Positions 46,678 to 54,496 of a stretch of DNA of 64,000 bases are shown here, piece by piece. The stretch lies in assembly GCF_019634775.1 (NCBI RefSeq), contig NZ_JAHCAS010000001.1, forward strand, positions 620,001 to 684,000. The letters are read 5' to 3'. A program made the position numbers and the translations under genes. The notes below the pieces were generated by a model. It ran no database searches, was not told where the DNA came from, and saw only the letters and a list, made by a program, of their open reading frames with translations. Each line of letters opens with the position of its first letter. Position 1 is the stretch's first letter. This stretch comes from Dokdonella sp. GTDB taxonomy: Bacteria; Pseudomonadota; Gammaproteobacteria; Xanthomonadales; Rhodanobacteraceae.

Positions 46678-47370
46678 ATGCCGGGAGGTCATCATCACGT
46701 CCACAAGTCCGGACGCAGCGGCTGGCTGCGTGCGGCCGTGCTCGGAGCCAACGACGGCATCGTCTCGACCGCGAGCCTGATTGTCGGCGTGGCCGCGGCT
46801 TCTGCCGGGCGTAGCGATGTGCTGCTGGCCGGCGCTGCAGCACTCGTCTCCGGTGCCCTGTCGATGGGGGCTGGTGAGTACGTATCAGTCAGTTCGCAGG
46901 CCGATGCCGAGGAAGCCGACCTGGCCATCGAGCGCCGCGCGCTGGCCGAACATCCGCAGCCCGAACTCGAGGAACTCGCCGGCATCTACGTCGACCGTGG
47001 CCTCGATCCCGCGCTGGCACGCCAAGTTGCCGAACAGCTGACCGCGCACGACGCGCTGGCTGCCCATGCGCGCGACGACATCGGCATCACTCCCGAACTG
47101 GCTGCGCGCCCGCTGCAGGCCGCGGCAACGTCGGCCCTCTCCTTTGCCTCCGGCGCGATCGTGCCGTTGCTGGCCTTCCTGATGCTGCCGCACGAAGCCA
47201 TCGTCGCCGGCGTGATGGTGGCCTCGCTGATCTGCCTCTCCCTGCTCGGCGCACTCGCCGCCTGGGCCGGCGGCGCGCCCATGCTTCGTGGCGCCGTGCG
47301 CGTCGTCACGTGGAGCGCACTCGCAATGAGCGCGACCGCATTGGTCGGGCGCTGGCTCGGGATGTCCTGA
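46678..47370 (+). CDS. VIT/CCC1-family iron or manganese transporter
   Basis: 230 residues. LRAAVLGANDGIVSTASLIV is the family signature in helix 1, and MGAGEYVSVSSQADAEEADL continues into the acidic, metal-binding cytoplasmic helices (HPQPELEELAGIY). Three more helices close the protein. It exports or sequesters Fe2+/Mn2+. The start at 46678 follows a GGGGG stretch; an upstream in-frame ATG at 46642 lacks a site. It is convergent with the MMPL gene. Confidence 0.9.
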   Translation: MPGGHHHVHKSGRSGWLRAAVLGANDGIVSTASLIVGVAAASAGRSDVLLAGAAALVSGALSMGAGEYVSVSSQADAEEADLAIERRALAEHPQPELEELAGIYVDRGLDPALARQVAEQLTAHDALAAHARDDIGITPELAARPLQAAATSALSFASGAIVPLLAFLMLPHEAIVAGVMVASLICLSLLGALAAWAGGAPMLRGAVRVVTWSALAMSATALVGRWLGMS

Positions 47371-47446
47371 TCAAGCCCCGTCGCGGCCGAAGCCACGAAG
47401 GGCCAGAACAGGGGCTAGGGATGCCCCGATCCAACCCGCAATGGCG

Positions 47447-49963
47447 TCATGACATCCGCAAGGCCCGTGCCTTCTCCATCGGCCGCAGCAGCCAGCGGCA
47501 CAGCGCCGGCAGGAAGATGATCGCGGCGAGCATGTTGACGACGAACATGAAGGTCAGCATCACGCCCATGTCGGCCTGGAACTTGAGGTCGGAGAACACC
47601 CATGTGAACACGCCGACCGCGAGCGTCAGCGCGGTGTAGAAGATCGCAATGCCGGTGGTCTTCAGCGAGGCGAAATAGGCCTCTGTAAGTGGACGGCCGG
47701 CGAGCAGGGACTCGCGCATGCGCGCGAAGATGTAGATGCCATAGTCGACGCCGATGCCGACGCCAAGGGCGACGACCGTCAACGTGTTGACCTTCATGCC
47801 AATGTCGAGGTGCACCATCAGTGCATGACCCAGCTCGGTGACGAGCACGAGCGGCAGCACGATGCACAACGCCGACAGTGGATTGCGGAAGCTCAACAGG
47901 CACATGAGGAACACCGCGGCGTACAGCATGTAGAGGATCAGGCGCTTGACTGCGCGCACCTCGTCGTTGATCGCGGCCATGACACCGACGTTGCCGGTAG
48001 CCAGGCGCAGGTTGACGAACGGCTCGCCCGGCTTTGGCTCCTCGCCGGCCGCTGCCTGCTCGGCGAGCACGGTGCGCAGGTTGACCGTGCCACCGGCCCA
48101 GGCCGCGTTGCTTTCTCGGAACTGCTTGATCGCACCGACGACGCGGTCGATCGTGGTGGCGCGGTGGTCGGTCAGGAAGGCCATGATCGGCATCGCGCTG
48201 CAGTCTGCATTGAGCAGGCCCGAATCGGTCTCGAAACCCTGGGTGGCGAGACGCAGCGTGTCGGCATCGCGTGGGAGAACGCGCCAGCGGATATTGCCCT
48301 CGTTCCACCCGGCGTTGACGATCTTTGCTGCCATCGGCAGGGTCATTACCTGGGCCACGCCCTCGACGTTGCGCAGATGCCAGGCGAAGCGATCGACGAG
48401 CTCCATGGTCGGGTAGCTGCCCGTACAGGCAGACGGCGCGCCTTCGGCGATCACGTTGAGGATGTCGACGCCGAGCGCGAACTTGTCGCTGATCTGCACG
48501 GCGTCGAGGTTGTAGCGCGCGTCGGGATGCAGTTCGGCGACACCCATCTGTGCGTCGCCGATCATGACCTTCTCGCCGTGGCGTTCGGCGACGAACCATG
48601 TGGCTACGCCGATGACGAGGATGATCGCAGCCGGTATAGGCCGGCTGAACTTCGCCAGCACGGTCCAGATCTTGTCGAACTGGGTAAGCTGACGCAGGCG
48701 ATAGGCACGCTTGCGCGGCAGGTTGCGCAACTTGGTGTAGGAAAGGAGTACCGGCAGCAGGACGAGGTCGGTAAGGATGGTCAGGGCCACACCGACGGTC
48801 GCGGTGATGGCCAGCTCGAAGATGATGCGGATCGGGATGACCAGGATGGCAGCGAAGCCGACACAACCGGCCACGAGCGCGACCGCACCCGGCACGAGCA
48901 TCGCGCGGAAGGCGTTGCGCGCGGCGGTCAGCGGATCGACGCCACTGCGTGTGGCGAGCTCCTCGGGCGTGCCTTCCTCGAGCCCACCGAAGAAGATCTC
49001 GCCGCGGAAGCGGTTGATCATCTGCTCACCGTGGCTGACCGCAATGGCGAAGATCAGGAACGGTGTCAGCATGTTCATCGGATCGATGCCAAAACCGAGC
49101 AGGCGCAGCGCGCCGAGCATCCACACCACCGAAACCAGTGCGCAGAACACGGTCAACGTGGCGAGCTTGATCGACGAGGAATAGATGAACAGCAGCAACC
49201 AGGTGAAGGCGATGGTGATGGCGAAGAACCAGATCACCGATTTCGCGCCGGCAGTGATGTCACCGACCATCTTGGCGAAACCGATGATGGCGACCGTGGT
49301 GTCCTCGTTCTCGTACTTGGCACGGATCGCGTCGAGTTGCTCGGCAATGCGGTTGTAGTCGACCTTGACGCCCTGCTCGGGATTCTCGGGCACGAGATCG
49401 ACCCAGACCATCGCGCCGGAGAAGTCCTTTGCCACCAAGCGGCCGACGATGCCCGCCTTTTCGATGTTGGCCTTGATGGTGGCGAACTGCTCGGGTGTCG
49501 CTTCAAAACCCTCGCTGTTGGGCGTGAACTCCTGGGGGATGACGTTGCCACCGGCGAAGCCGTCTTCGACGACTTCGACGAAACGCACGTTCGGGGTGAA
49601 GATCGAACGCACGCGCGCCTCGTCGACGCTGTCGACGTTCTTGGCGTCCTGCGTGATGTTCTCCATCGTGCGGAAGAACGGCAGGTTGAACATGTCGCCC
49701 TTCTTGTCGAGCACGGCAATGAGCACGCGGTTTGCGCCGCCGAACTCCTGCTCGTAGTCGATGAAGGTCTTCATGTACTCGTGCTTGAGCGGGATCTGCT
49801 TCTTGAACCCCGCGTCGACGCGCAGCTGCGCGGCGAAGAACGCGAACACGATCGTGGCAATGGCAAAAAGTGCAAGAACGATCGGCCGGTTGCCGAACAC
49901 GAGAGTTTCCGCGAAACGCTGCAACGCGCTTGGCGGGCGATTGGCGGGGCTGCCTGCGCTCAT
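47447..49963 (-). CDS. MMPL/RND-family transporter of the DUF1302-DUF1329 module
   Basis: 838 residues in two repeated halves. Each half starts with a single helix and a periplasmic loop followed by five helices. ALGVGIGVDYGIYIFARMRE near the end and the matching AIAVSHGEQMINRFRGE in the first half are RND/MMPL motifs; the second half keeps GVDYG while the first has VSHGE. It lacks an AcrB-like docking domain, like exporters of lipids and hopanoids. It starts at 49963, ten bases after the YCF48 gene, and is the last gene of the module. Confidence 0.88.
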   Translation of the reverse strand: MSAGSPANRPPSALQRFAETLVFGNRPIVLALFAIATIVFAFFAAQLRVDAGFKKQIPLKHEYMKTFIDYEQEFGGANRVLIAVLDKKGDMFNLPFFRTMENITQDAKNVDSVDEARVRSIFTPNVRFVEVVEDGFAGGNVIPQEFTPNSEGFEATPEQFATIKANIEKAGIVGRLVAKDFSGAMVWVDLVPENPEQGVKVDYNRIAEQLDAIRAKYENEDTTVAIIGFAKMVGDITAGAKSVIWFFAITIAFTWLLLFIYSSSIKLATLTVFCALVSVVWMLGALRLLGFGIDPMNMLTPFLIFAIAVSHGEQMINRFRGEIFFGGLEEGTPEELATRSGVDPLTAARNAFRAMLVPGAVALVAGCVGFAAILVIPIRIIFELAITATVGVALTILTDLVLLPVLLSYTKLRNLPRKRAYRLRQLTQFDKIWTVLAKFSRPIPAAIILVIGVATWFVAERHGEKVMIGDAQMGVAELHPDARYNLDAVQISDKFALGVDILNVIAEGAPSACTGSYPTMELVDRFAWHLRNVEGVAQVMTLPMAAKIVNAGWNEGNIRWRVLPRDADTLRLATQGFETDSGLLNADCSAMPIMAFLTDHRATTIDRVVGAIKQFRESNAAWAGGTVNLRTVLAEQAAAGEEPKPGEPFVNLRLATGNVGVMAAINDEVRAVKRLILYMLYAAVFLMCLLSFRNPLSALCIVLPLVLVTELGHALMVHLDIGMKVNTLTVVALGVGIGVDYGIYIFARMRESLLAGRPLTEAYFASLKTTGIAIFYTALTLAVGVFTWVFSDLKFQADMGVMLTFMFVVNMLAAIIFLPALCRWLLRPMEKARALRMS

Positions 49964-49973
49964 CGGGATTCCG

Positions 49974-51083
49974 TCATTCGTTCGGGAAGCGGTCGAGGCC
50001 ATTCTCGCCGGCGATCACGAGACTGCCACCTGCCGTCGGCAGTACCGAGGCGATCACACCGGCTGCCGTATGGGTCGACAGCGCCAGCGGTGCGTCGACG
50101 CTTGAACGCCGCAGGATCGTGCCGTTGGCACCGACGACGACTGCACCACCGCCATCGAGAGGCGCGCCGCCCATCAGGCTGAGCTCGGTGCCGGTATCGA
50201 CCTCGCGCCAGTTGGTGCCGAGGTCGTCGGATTCGAAGACATGACCACGCAGGCCGAAGGCGAGCACACGTTCGTCGTCGTAGCCGATCACGCCGAACAT
50301 CGACCCGTCATACGGAAGCTGCGTACGCTCCCAGCGTGCGCCGTCACGCGAGTGGAACACCGCACCGCGTTCGCCAACGATGACGAAGGCGCCGCTGCCG
50401 GTGCGCGCGATCGCGTTGAGATGCGGGTCACTTTCCTGGCCAATGGCGAGTTCTTCGGCGCTGAATACATCGCTGTCCAAGCCATCGTCGTCGCTGTGGC
50501 CGACGCTGGAGGCGGCTGAAACGGAACTGTCCTCACCGACGACGTCGATGCGTCCTCCGTTCCAGGAACGACCTCCATCGCTGGTGGTCAACATGAGGCT
50601 GTATGCACCGATCGCGATGCCGTTGCTGGCATCGGTGAACAACACATCCAGCAGGGGCACGCCCTGGCGCAGGTCGTGTTCCGCGCCGTCAGTCGGCAGC
50701 GCCCACGGATCGCGGCGCTGGATCTTCCAACTTTCGCCGCCGTCGGCGCTGTGCACGATCGCGCCATCATGGCCGACTGCCCAGACATGATTGCCCACGG
50801 CGCTGACAGCGGTCAGCGTGCTGCGCAGGGGCACCTCCGCCTGGCGCCAGGTGCTGCCGTCGTCGGAGAGCAGGATCTGACCGCGTTCACCGACTGCCAC
50901 GAGACGCGTGCCGCCCGCACGCACGAGGTCAAGCATCAGCGATTCAGCCGCAAGCGGCTGCCGCTCGGCCGGCAAGGCCATCGGATCGGCAACGGGAGCA
51001 ACCGACTCGTCGGCGAGCGCGGCACCGGCAATGAGCGCCAGGCCAATCACCGCCACGCGCGGTCGTGAACGGGAAAACTGCAT
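49974..51083 (-). CDS. Exported YCF48/BNR-type beta-propeller protein
   Basis: 369 residues. A signal peptide (RVAVIGLALIAGAALA) is followed by blades with the repeated pattern VGxxGxIxxSxDGxxW: ERGQILLSDDGSTW, HDGAIVHSADGGESW, ERGAVFHSRDGARW, RGHVFESDDLGTNW. An acidic loop (HSDDDGLDSDVFSAEE) sits mid-protein. YCF48-like propellers act as assembly factors; here it is linked by ten bases to the MMPL gene, suggesting it assembles or caps that complex in the periplasm. The start at 51083 has AGGGG upstream. Confidence 0.85.
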   Translation of the reverse strand: MQFSRSRPRVAVIGLALIAGAALADESVAPVADPMALPAERQPLAAESLMLDLVRAGGTRLVAVGERGQILLSDDGSTWRQAEVPLRSTLTAVSAVGNHVWAVGHDGAIVHSADGGESWKIQRRDPWALPTDGAEHDLRQGVPLLDVLFTDASNGIAIGAYSLMLTTSDGGRSWNGGRIDVVGEDSSVSAASSVGHSDDDGLDSDVFSAEELAIGQESDPHLNAIARTGSGAFVIVGERGAVFHSRDGARWERTQLPYDGSMFGVIGYDDERVLAFGLRGHVFESDDLGTNWREVDTGTELSLMGGAPLDGGGAVVVGANGTILRRSSVDAPLALSTHTAAGVIASVLPTAGGSLVIAGENGLDRFPNE

Positions 51084-51142
51084 CGGACCACCCCTGGTCG
51101 GGCACGAGGCGTGGGCACTCGCACGGATCATCAAACGGAAAC

Positions 51143-51166
51143 CGGCCCCGCACGAATGCGGGGCCG
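51143..51166 (-). terminator. GC hairpin with UUCG loop inside the envelope operon
   Basis: Ten-base arms (CGGCCCCGCA at 51143-51152 and its complement at 51157-51166) flank a four-base loop. On the minus strand the loop reads TTCG and is followed by GTTTCCGTTTG, a weak T-rich tail. It falls between the DUF1329 stop and the YCF48 start, so it probably lets only part of the transcripts continue. Confidence 0.7.
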
Positions 51167-51182
51167 ACTTGATGCACGCCGA

Positions 51183-52559
51183 TTACTGGAAGCCGCGCTG
51201 GCGCAACGACTGCACCGAGAACATGTCCGGCGTGGTCTGGAACGAGAAGTCGTACATCTTGTCCTCGTTGTCGAGGCCGACCGCGAGGTAGCGGCCCGAC
51301 TTGAGGTCGTGATGCGTCTCCAGCGTCGACCAGAACACCGGCACTTCGTAGTAGTTCACGCTCGGCGCTTCGGAATAGCGCCACAGCTTGCCTTGCCCAT
51401 CGTAGTGGTCGACGATGAGGAGCTGCCAGCTGTCCTCGTCGATGAAGAACACACGCTTCGGATTGATGTGGCGCTGGCCCGGCTTGACGTTCGCCTCGAC
51501 CACATGCACGCGGTGCAGTTCGTAACGCAGGTAATCCGGGTTGATGTAGCCCGGCTTGACCAGGTCAGCGATCTTGCTGTCTGCACTGTGCGCCTTGTAG
51601 GAATTGTACGGCACGTACATTTCCTTCTTGCCGACGTACTTCCAGTCGTAGCGGTCGAGCGCGCCGTTGAACATGTCGGTCATGTCGGTGGTGCGCAGGT
51701 TGTCCGACGCCGTGCCGGGATTGTCGTAGGCGATGTTCGGCGCACGACGCACGCGGCGCTGACCAGGGTTGTACACCCAGGCCTGGCGCGGACCGATCTG
51801 CGAGTTCAGGGTCTCGTGCACGAGCAGCACCTGGCCGGCAAGGCGCGGCGGTGAAACAACTTCCTGGTAGAAATAGACGAGCACGTTGTTGATGTCGGCA
51901 AGTGTTGCGTTCGGCTTGTAGTAGAGGCCGAGCAGTTCTTCCTTGACGCGCACCAGCGAGAACGTGCCGTTGGCAGTCACCGGAGCCTGGTTCGCCCATC
52001 GCTGCAGCGAGACACCCTTGTACTTGAGCTTGTGGTTCCAGATCGCCTGCGCGCCGGCGACGGCCGGATCGCGGTCGAGGATCGGGAACGGAATGCCCTC
52101 GGCGACGTTGGCGACGCCGTCACCGGCGCCGACGAGCTCTCCGGTGGTCGCGTTCTTGATGGTCATGTCGTAGACGCGCTGCGGGTTCGAGGCCGAGCGC
52201 CGGGTCGGATAGACGACCATCTTCCAGTCCGCGTACTTGCCGAACATGGCGATCTGGCCCGGAGTGAGCTGATCGGCGTGCTGCTGGTGATTGGCGGCAG
52301 TGATCGTCAGTACGGGCTTGTCGCCGGCAAATGGATCGGGATGGTGCATGCCGACCTTGTAGCCGCTCGGGGGCTGCTTGATGCCACCATCCCAGGCCGG
52401 GATCGTGCCGGCCGCGTTGCCGGCCTGCTCGGCACCCAACGGGGTCAGCGTGGTGCCGAGCTTCTTCGCCTCGTCGGCACCAACCTTGGCCAGTGCCGCG
52501 TTGCCGATCATCGCTGCGGCGATCACGGCGGCGAGTCCCGCCTTCTTCAACATCGTCAT
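51183..52559 (-). CDS. Exported DUF1329 protein
   Basis: 458 residues. A signal peptide (LKKAGLAAVIAAAMIGNAALA) precedes VGADEAKKLGTTLTPLGAE, the standard beginning of the DUF1329 family. GQVLLVHETLNSQIGPRQAW and RRVRRAPNIAYDNPGTA are conserved segments. Known structures of this family, as I recall them, have a LolB/lipoprotein-carrier-like barrel, which fits carriage of a lipophilic ligand across the periplasm. The start at 52559 has a GAGGGGG stretch about ten bases upstream. It follows the DUF1302 gene by 13 bases. Confidence 0.9.
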   Translation of the reverse strand: MTMLKKAGLAAVIAAAMIGNAALAKVGADEAKKLGTTLTPLGAEQAGNAAGTIPAWDGGIKQPPSGYKVGMHHPDPFAGDKPVLTITAANHQQHADQLTPGQIAMFGKYADWKMVVYPTRRSASNPQRVYDMTIKNATTGELVGAGDGVANVAEGIPFPILDRDPAVAGAQAIWNHKLKYKGVSLQRWANQAPVTANGTFSLVRVKEELLGLYYKPNATLADINNVLVYFYQEVVSPPRLAGQVLLVHETLNSQIGPRQAWVYNPGQRRVRRAPNIAYDNPGTASDNLRTTDMTDMFNGALDRYDWKYVGKKEMYVPYNSYKAHSADSKIADLVKPGYINPDYLRYELHRVHVVEANVKPGQRHINPKRVFFIDEDSWQLLIVDHYDGQGKLWRYSEAPSVNYYEVPVFWSTLETHHDLKSGRYLAVGLDNEDKMYDFSFQTTPDMFSVQSLRQRGFQ

Positions 52560-52572
52560 GGTCTCGTCCCCC

Positions 52573-54474
52573 TCAGAACGAATAGCGCGCGGCGATCTGC
52601 ACGAAATCGCGGTCATGGATCAGATTGAAATGGCCGCCACCGAAGAAATTGGTGTAGGCAAGGTCGAACACCCAGCGATTGAGGTAGTTGGCCTCGGCAC
52701 CGATCGTGACCGACTTGCGACCATCGAGGAAGCTGCCGCCTGGCCCCGGCGTGATGCCGTTGACATCGTGGTTGAAGGCGATGCGCGGCGACAGGTTCAC
52801 CGGCGTGCCCCAGACGTTGTTGTAGTCGGCACGCATGGCCAGGCGATAGCCCCATGAGAACCGCGTGGGGAAGCCACCGACCTGGGTGATCGGATTGCGC
52901 CCGCTGCCGGTGTTCACGTCTGGACCACCGCCGGTGTCGGTGCCATCGCCGTTGAAGCGCAGGTTGTCCGGCAGGTCGACATGGGTGAAACCGACCTCGC
53001 CGACCATGGCGAGCTGGTCGGAACCGAGGAAGTTGCCCGGGCCGAGCACCTTGGTCGCAGTGAACTGCAACTGCGCGATCTTGTGGCGCTCGTAGCCGCG
53101 GATCTCCTCACCCGGCCCGTACTGGCCGAGCTGGCTGTAGAAGCGCAGGTAGGGTTGCGGCAGCAGCACGTTGAGCGGCGACAGGCCGGCGAACAGCAAT
53201 TCGACGTCGTCGATCTGGAACGGCTGGTTCGGGCGGTAGCTCAACTCGCCCTGCAGGGCGATGCCGGTGGACTCGAGCTGGGTGTTGAAGCTGACGCCGA
53301 ACAGATGGATGTTCTCCGGATACTCGGTGAAGAACGAACCCGAACTCGGTGCCGAATTGACCACCGAGATGCCGCTGATCAACGGTACGCGGCTGTGGTA
53401 GTTCAACGCGTAGAAACCGAACTCGGTGTTGTTGAGGCCTTCGGCGAGATAGCGCAAGGCGAAGCCGCCCTGCCCGCTCTTCTTCGGGTTGCGCGTGGCC
53501 GTACGCGGGAAAGCAGCCGAACAGCCGGCGGCGACCAGGGCCAGCGGCAGGCTGGTATCGCTGGCGGCGTAGTTGCCAAGGCCGCAAACCTCGTCGTACA
53601 GATCCGGATTGATCACCGGCTGCGGCACCGTGCCGAAGTTCAGCATGACGTAGCGACCGCCCATGACCGCGAAGTCGTTGGTCGAGAAGTAGCTGCCGAC
53701 CGGATCCGGGTCGGTGCGGCGGAAATCGAACAGGTAGACGAGTTCGCCCGAGAAGTTGTCGGTGAACGTGTACGACGACCACAGCATATGCACGGGCAGG
53801 AACGCATTCTTCAGTTCCGCGCCGGCGACACGCAGCTTGGACACGTCGACCGGGTTGATCGCGTTGATGCCGCCCTGGATGAAGGTGCTCTCACCCCAGC
53901 TGACGACCTGCTGGCCGAGACGAATGGTGCCTTCGCGCTCGGCGAGACTGAAGTTGTGGAAGACAAAGGCGTCGAGGATGCGCGTCTGCGTGCCGACGCG
54001 GTTCTTCGCCGCCCTCGACAGATCGTCGCGATCGTTGTTCTCGAAGTCGTAGAACCCGTAACCGCGCACGAAGGCGCCCCAGTTTGCGCCGTAGCGCAGG
54101 CTGAGCTCGACGGTTGCGTTGATCGCGTTGGAGATCGGTGACCATTGGTCGTAGGCGAGATTGCCGTCGTCGCCGTTGACCGAGTAGCGACCGCGTGCAG
54201 CGCGCTGTGCGGCCGAACCGAGGCCGAGCGCGCTGACGGTCGGATCAAACTGCGCCTTGCCGATCAGATCGTCGGCGGCATCCTCGGTACGCCAGGCCAT
54301 GCCCCAGCCGATCGTCGTGTTGACGCTGCCGTGGAAGCCGTCCTGGTCGCCGAACTCGAGGGCCTGCGCGGTCCCAGCAAGGCCGGCAAAGGCCAGGAGG
54401 GTCGCCATGGCGAGGGCGTTGCGCACCGGCGCGCGCAAGCGCCGGCCGGTCGGGATGAGTGTGTTACGTGTCAT
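52573..54474 (-). CDS. DUF1302 outer-membrane protein
   Basis: 633 residues. The signal sequence is long and basic (RNALAMATLLAFAGLAGTAQA). The mature protein starts FGDQDGFHGSVNTTIGWGMAW, rich in alternating aromatic strands, and ends with the outer-membrane signature IAARYSF. LGQQVVSWGESTFIQGGINA is a DUF1302 hallmark. It is probably a large beta-barrel. It is paired with DUF1329, as these families nearly always are. The start at 54474 has GGGGA upstream. Confidence 0.9.
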   Translation of the reverse strand: MTRNTLIPTGRRLRAPVRNALAMATLLAFAGLAGTAQALEFGDQDGFHGSVNTTIGWGMAWRTEDAADDLIGKAQFDPTVSALGLGSAAQRAARGRYSVNGDDGNLAYDQWSPISNAINATVELSLRYGANWGAFVRGYGFYDFENNDRDDLSRAAKNRVGTQTRILDAFVFHNFSLAEREGTIRLGQQVVSWGESTFIQGGINAINPVDVSKLRVAGAELKNAFLPVHMLWSSYTFTDNFSGELVYLFDFRRTDPDPVGSYFSTNDFAVMGGRYVMLNFGTVPQPVINPDLYDEVCGLGNYAASDTSLPLALVAAGCSAAFPRTATRNPKKSGQGGFALRYLAEGLNNTEFGFYALNYHSRVPLISGISVVNSAPSSGSFFTEYPENIHLFGVSFNTQLESTGIALQGELSYRPNQPFQIDDVELLFAGLSPLNVLLPQPYLRFYSQLGQYGPGEEIRGYERHKIAQLQFTATKVLGPGNFLGSDQLAMVGEVGFTHVDLPDNLRFNGDGTDTGGGPDVNTGSGRNPITQVGGFPTRFSWGYRLAMRADYNNVWGTPVNLSPRIAFNHDVNGITPGPGGSFLDGRKSVTIGAEANYLNRWVFDLAYTNFFGGGHFNLIHDRDFVQIAARYSF

Positions 54475-54496
54475 TTTCGGATTCCCCTGGCCGGAC

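Noticed and set aside
47810..50182. Long plus-strand frame (790 codons) opposite the MMPL and YCF48 genes
   Set aside because: Antisense to two well-recognised genes and to the junction between them.
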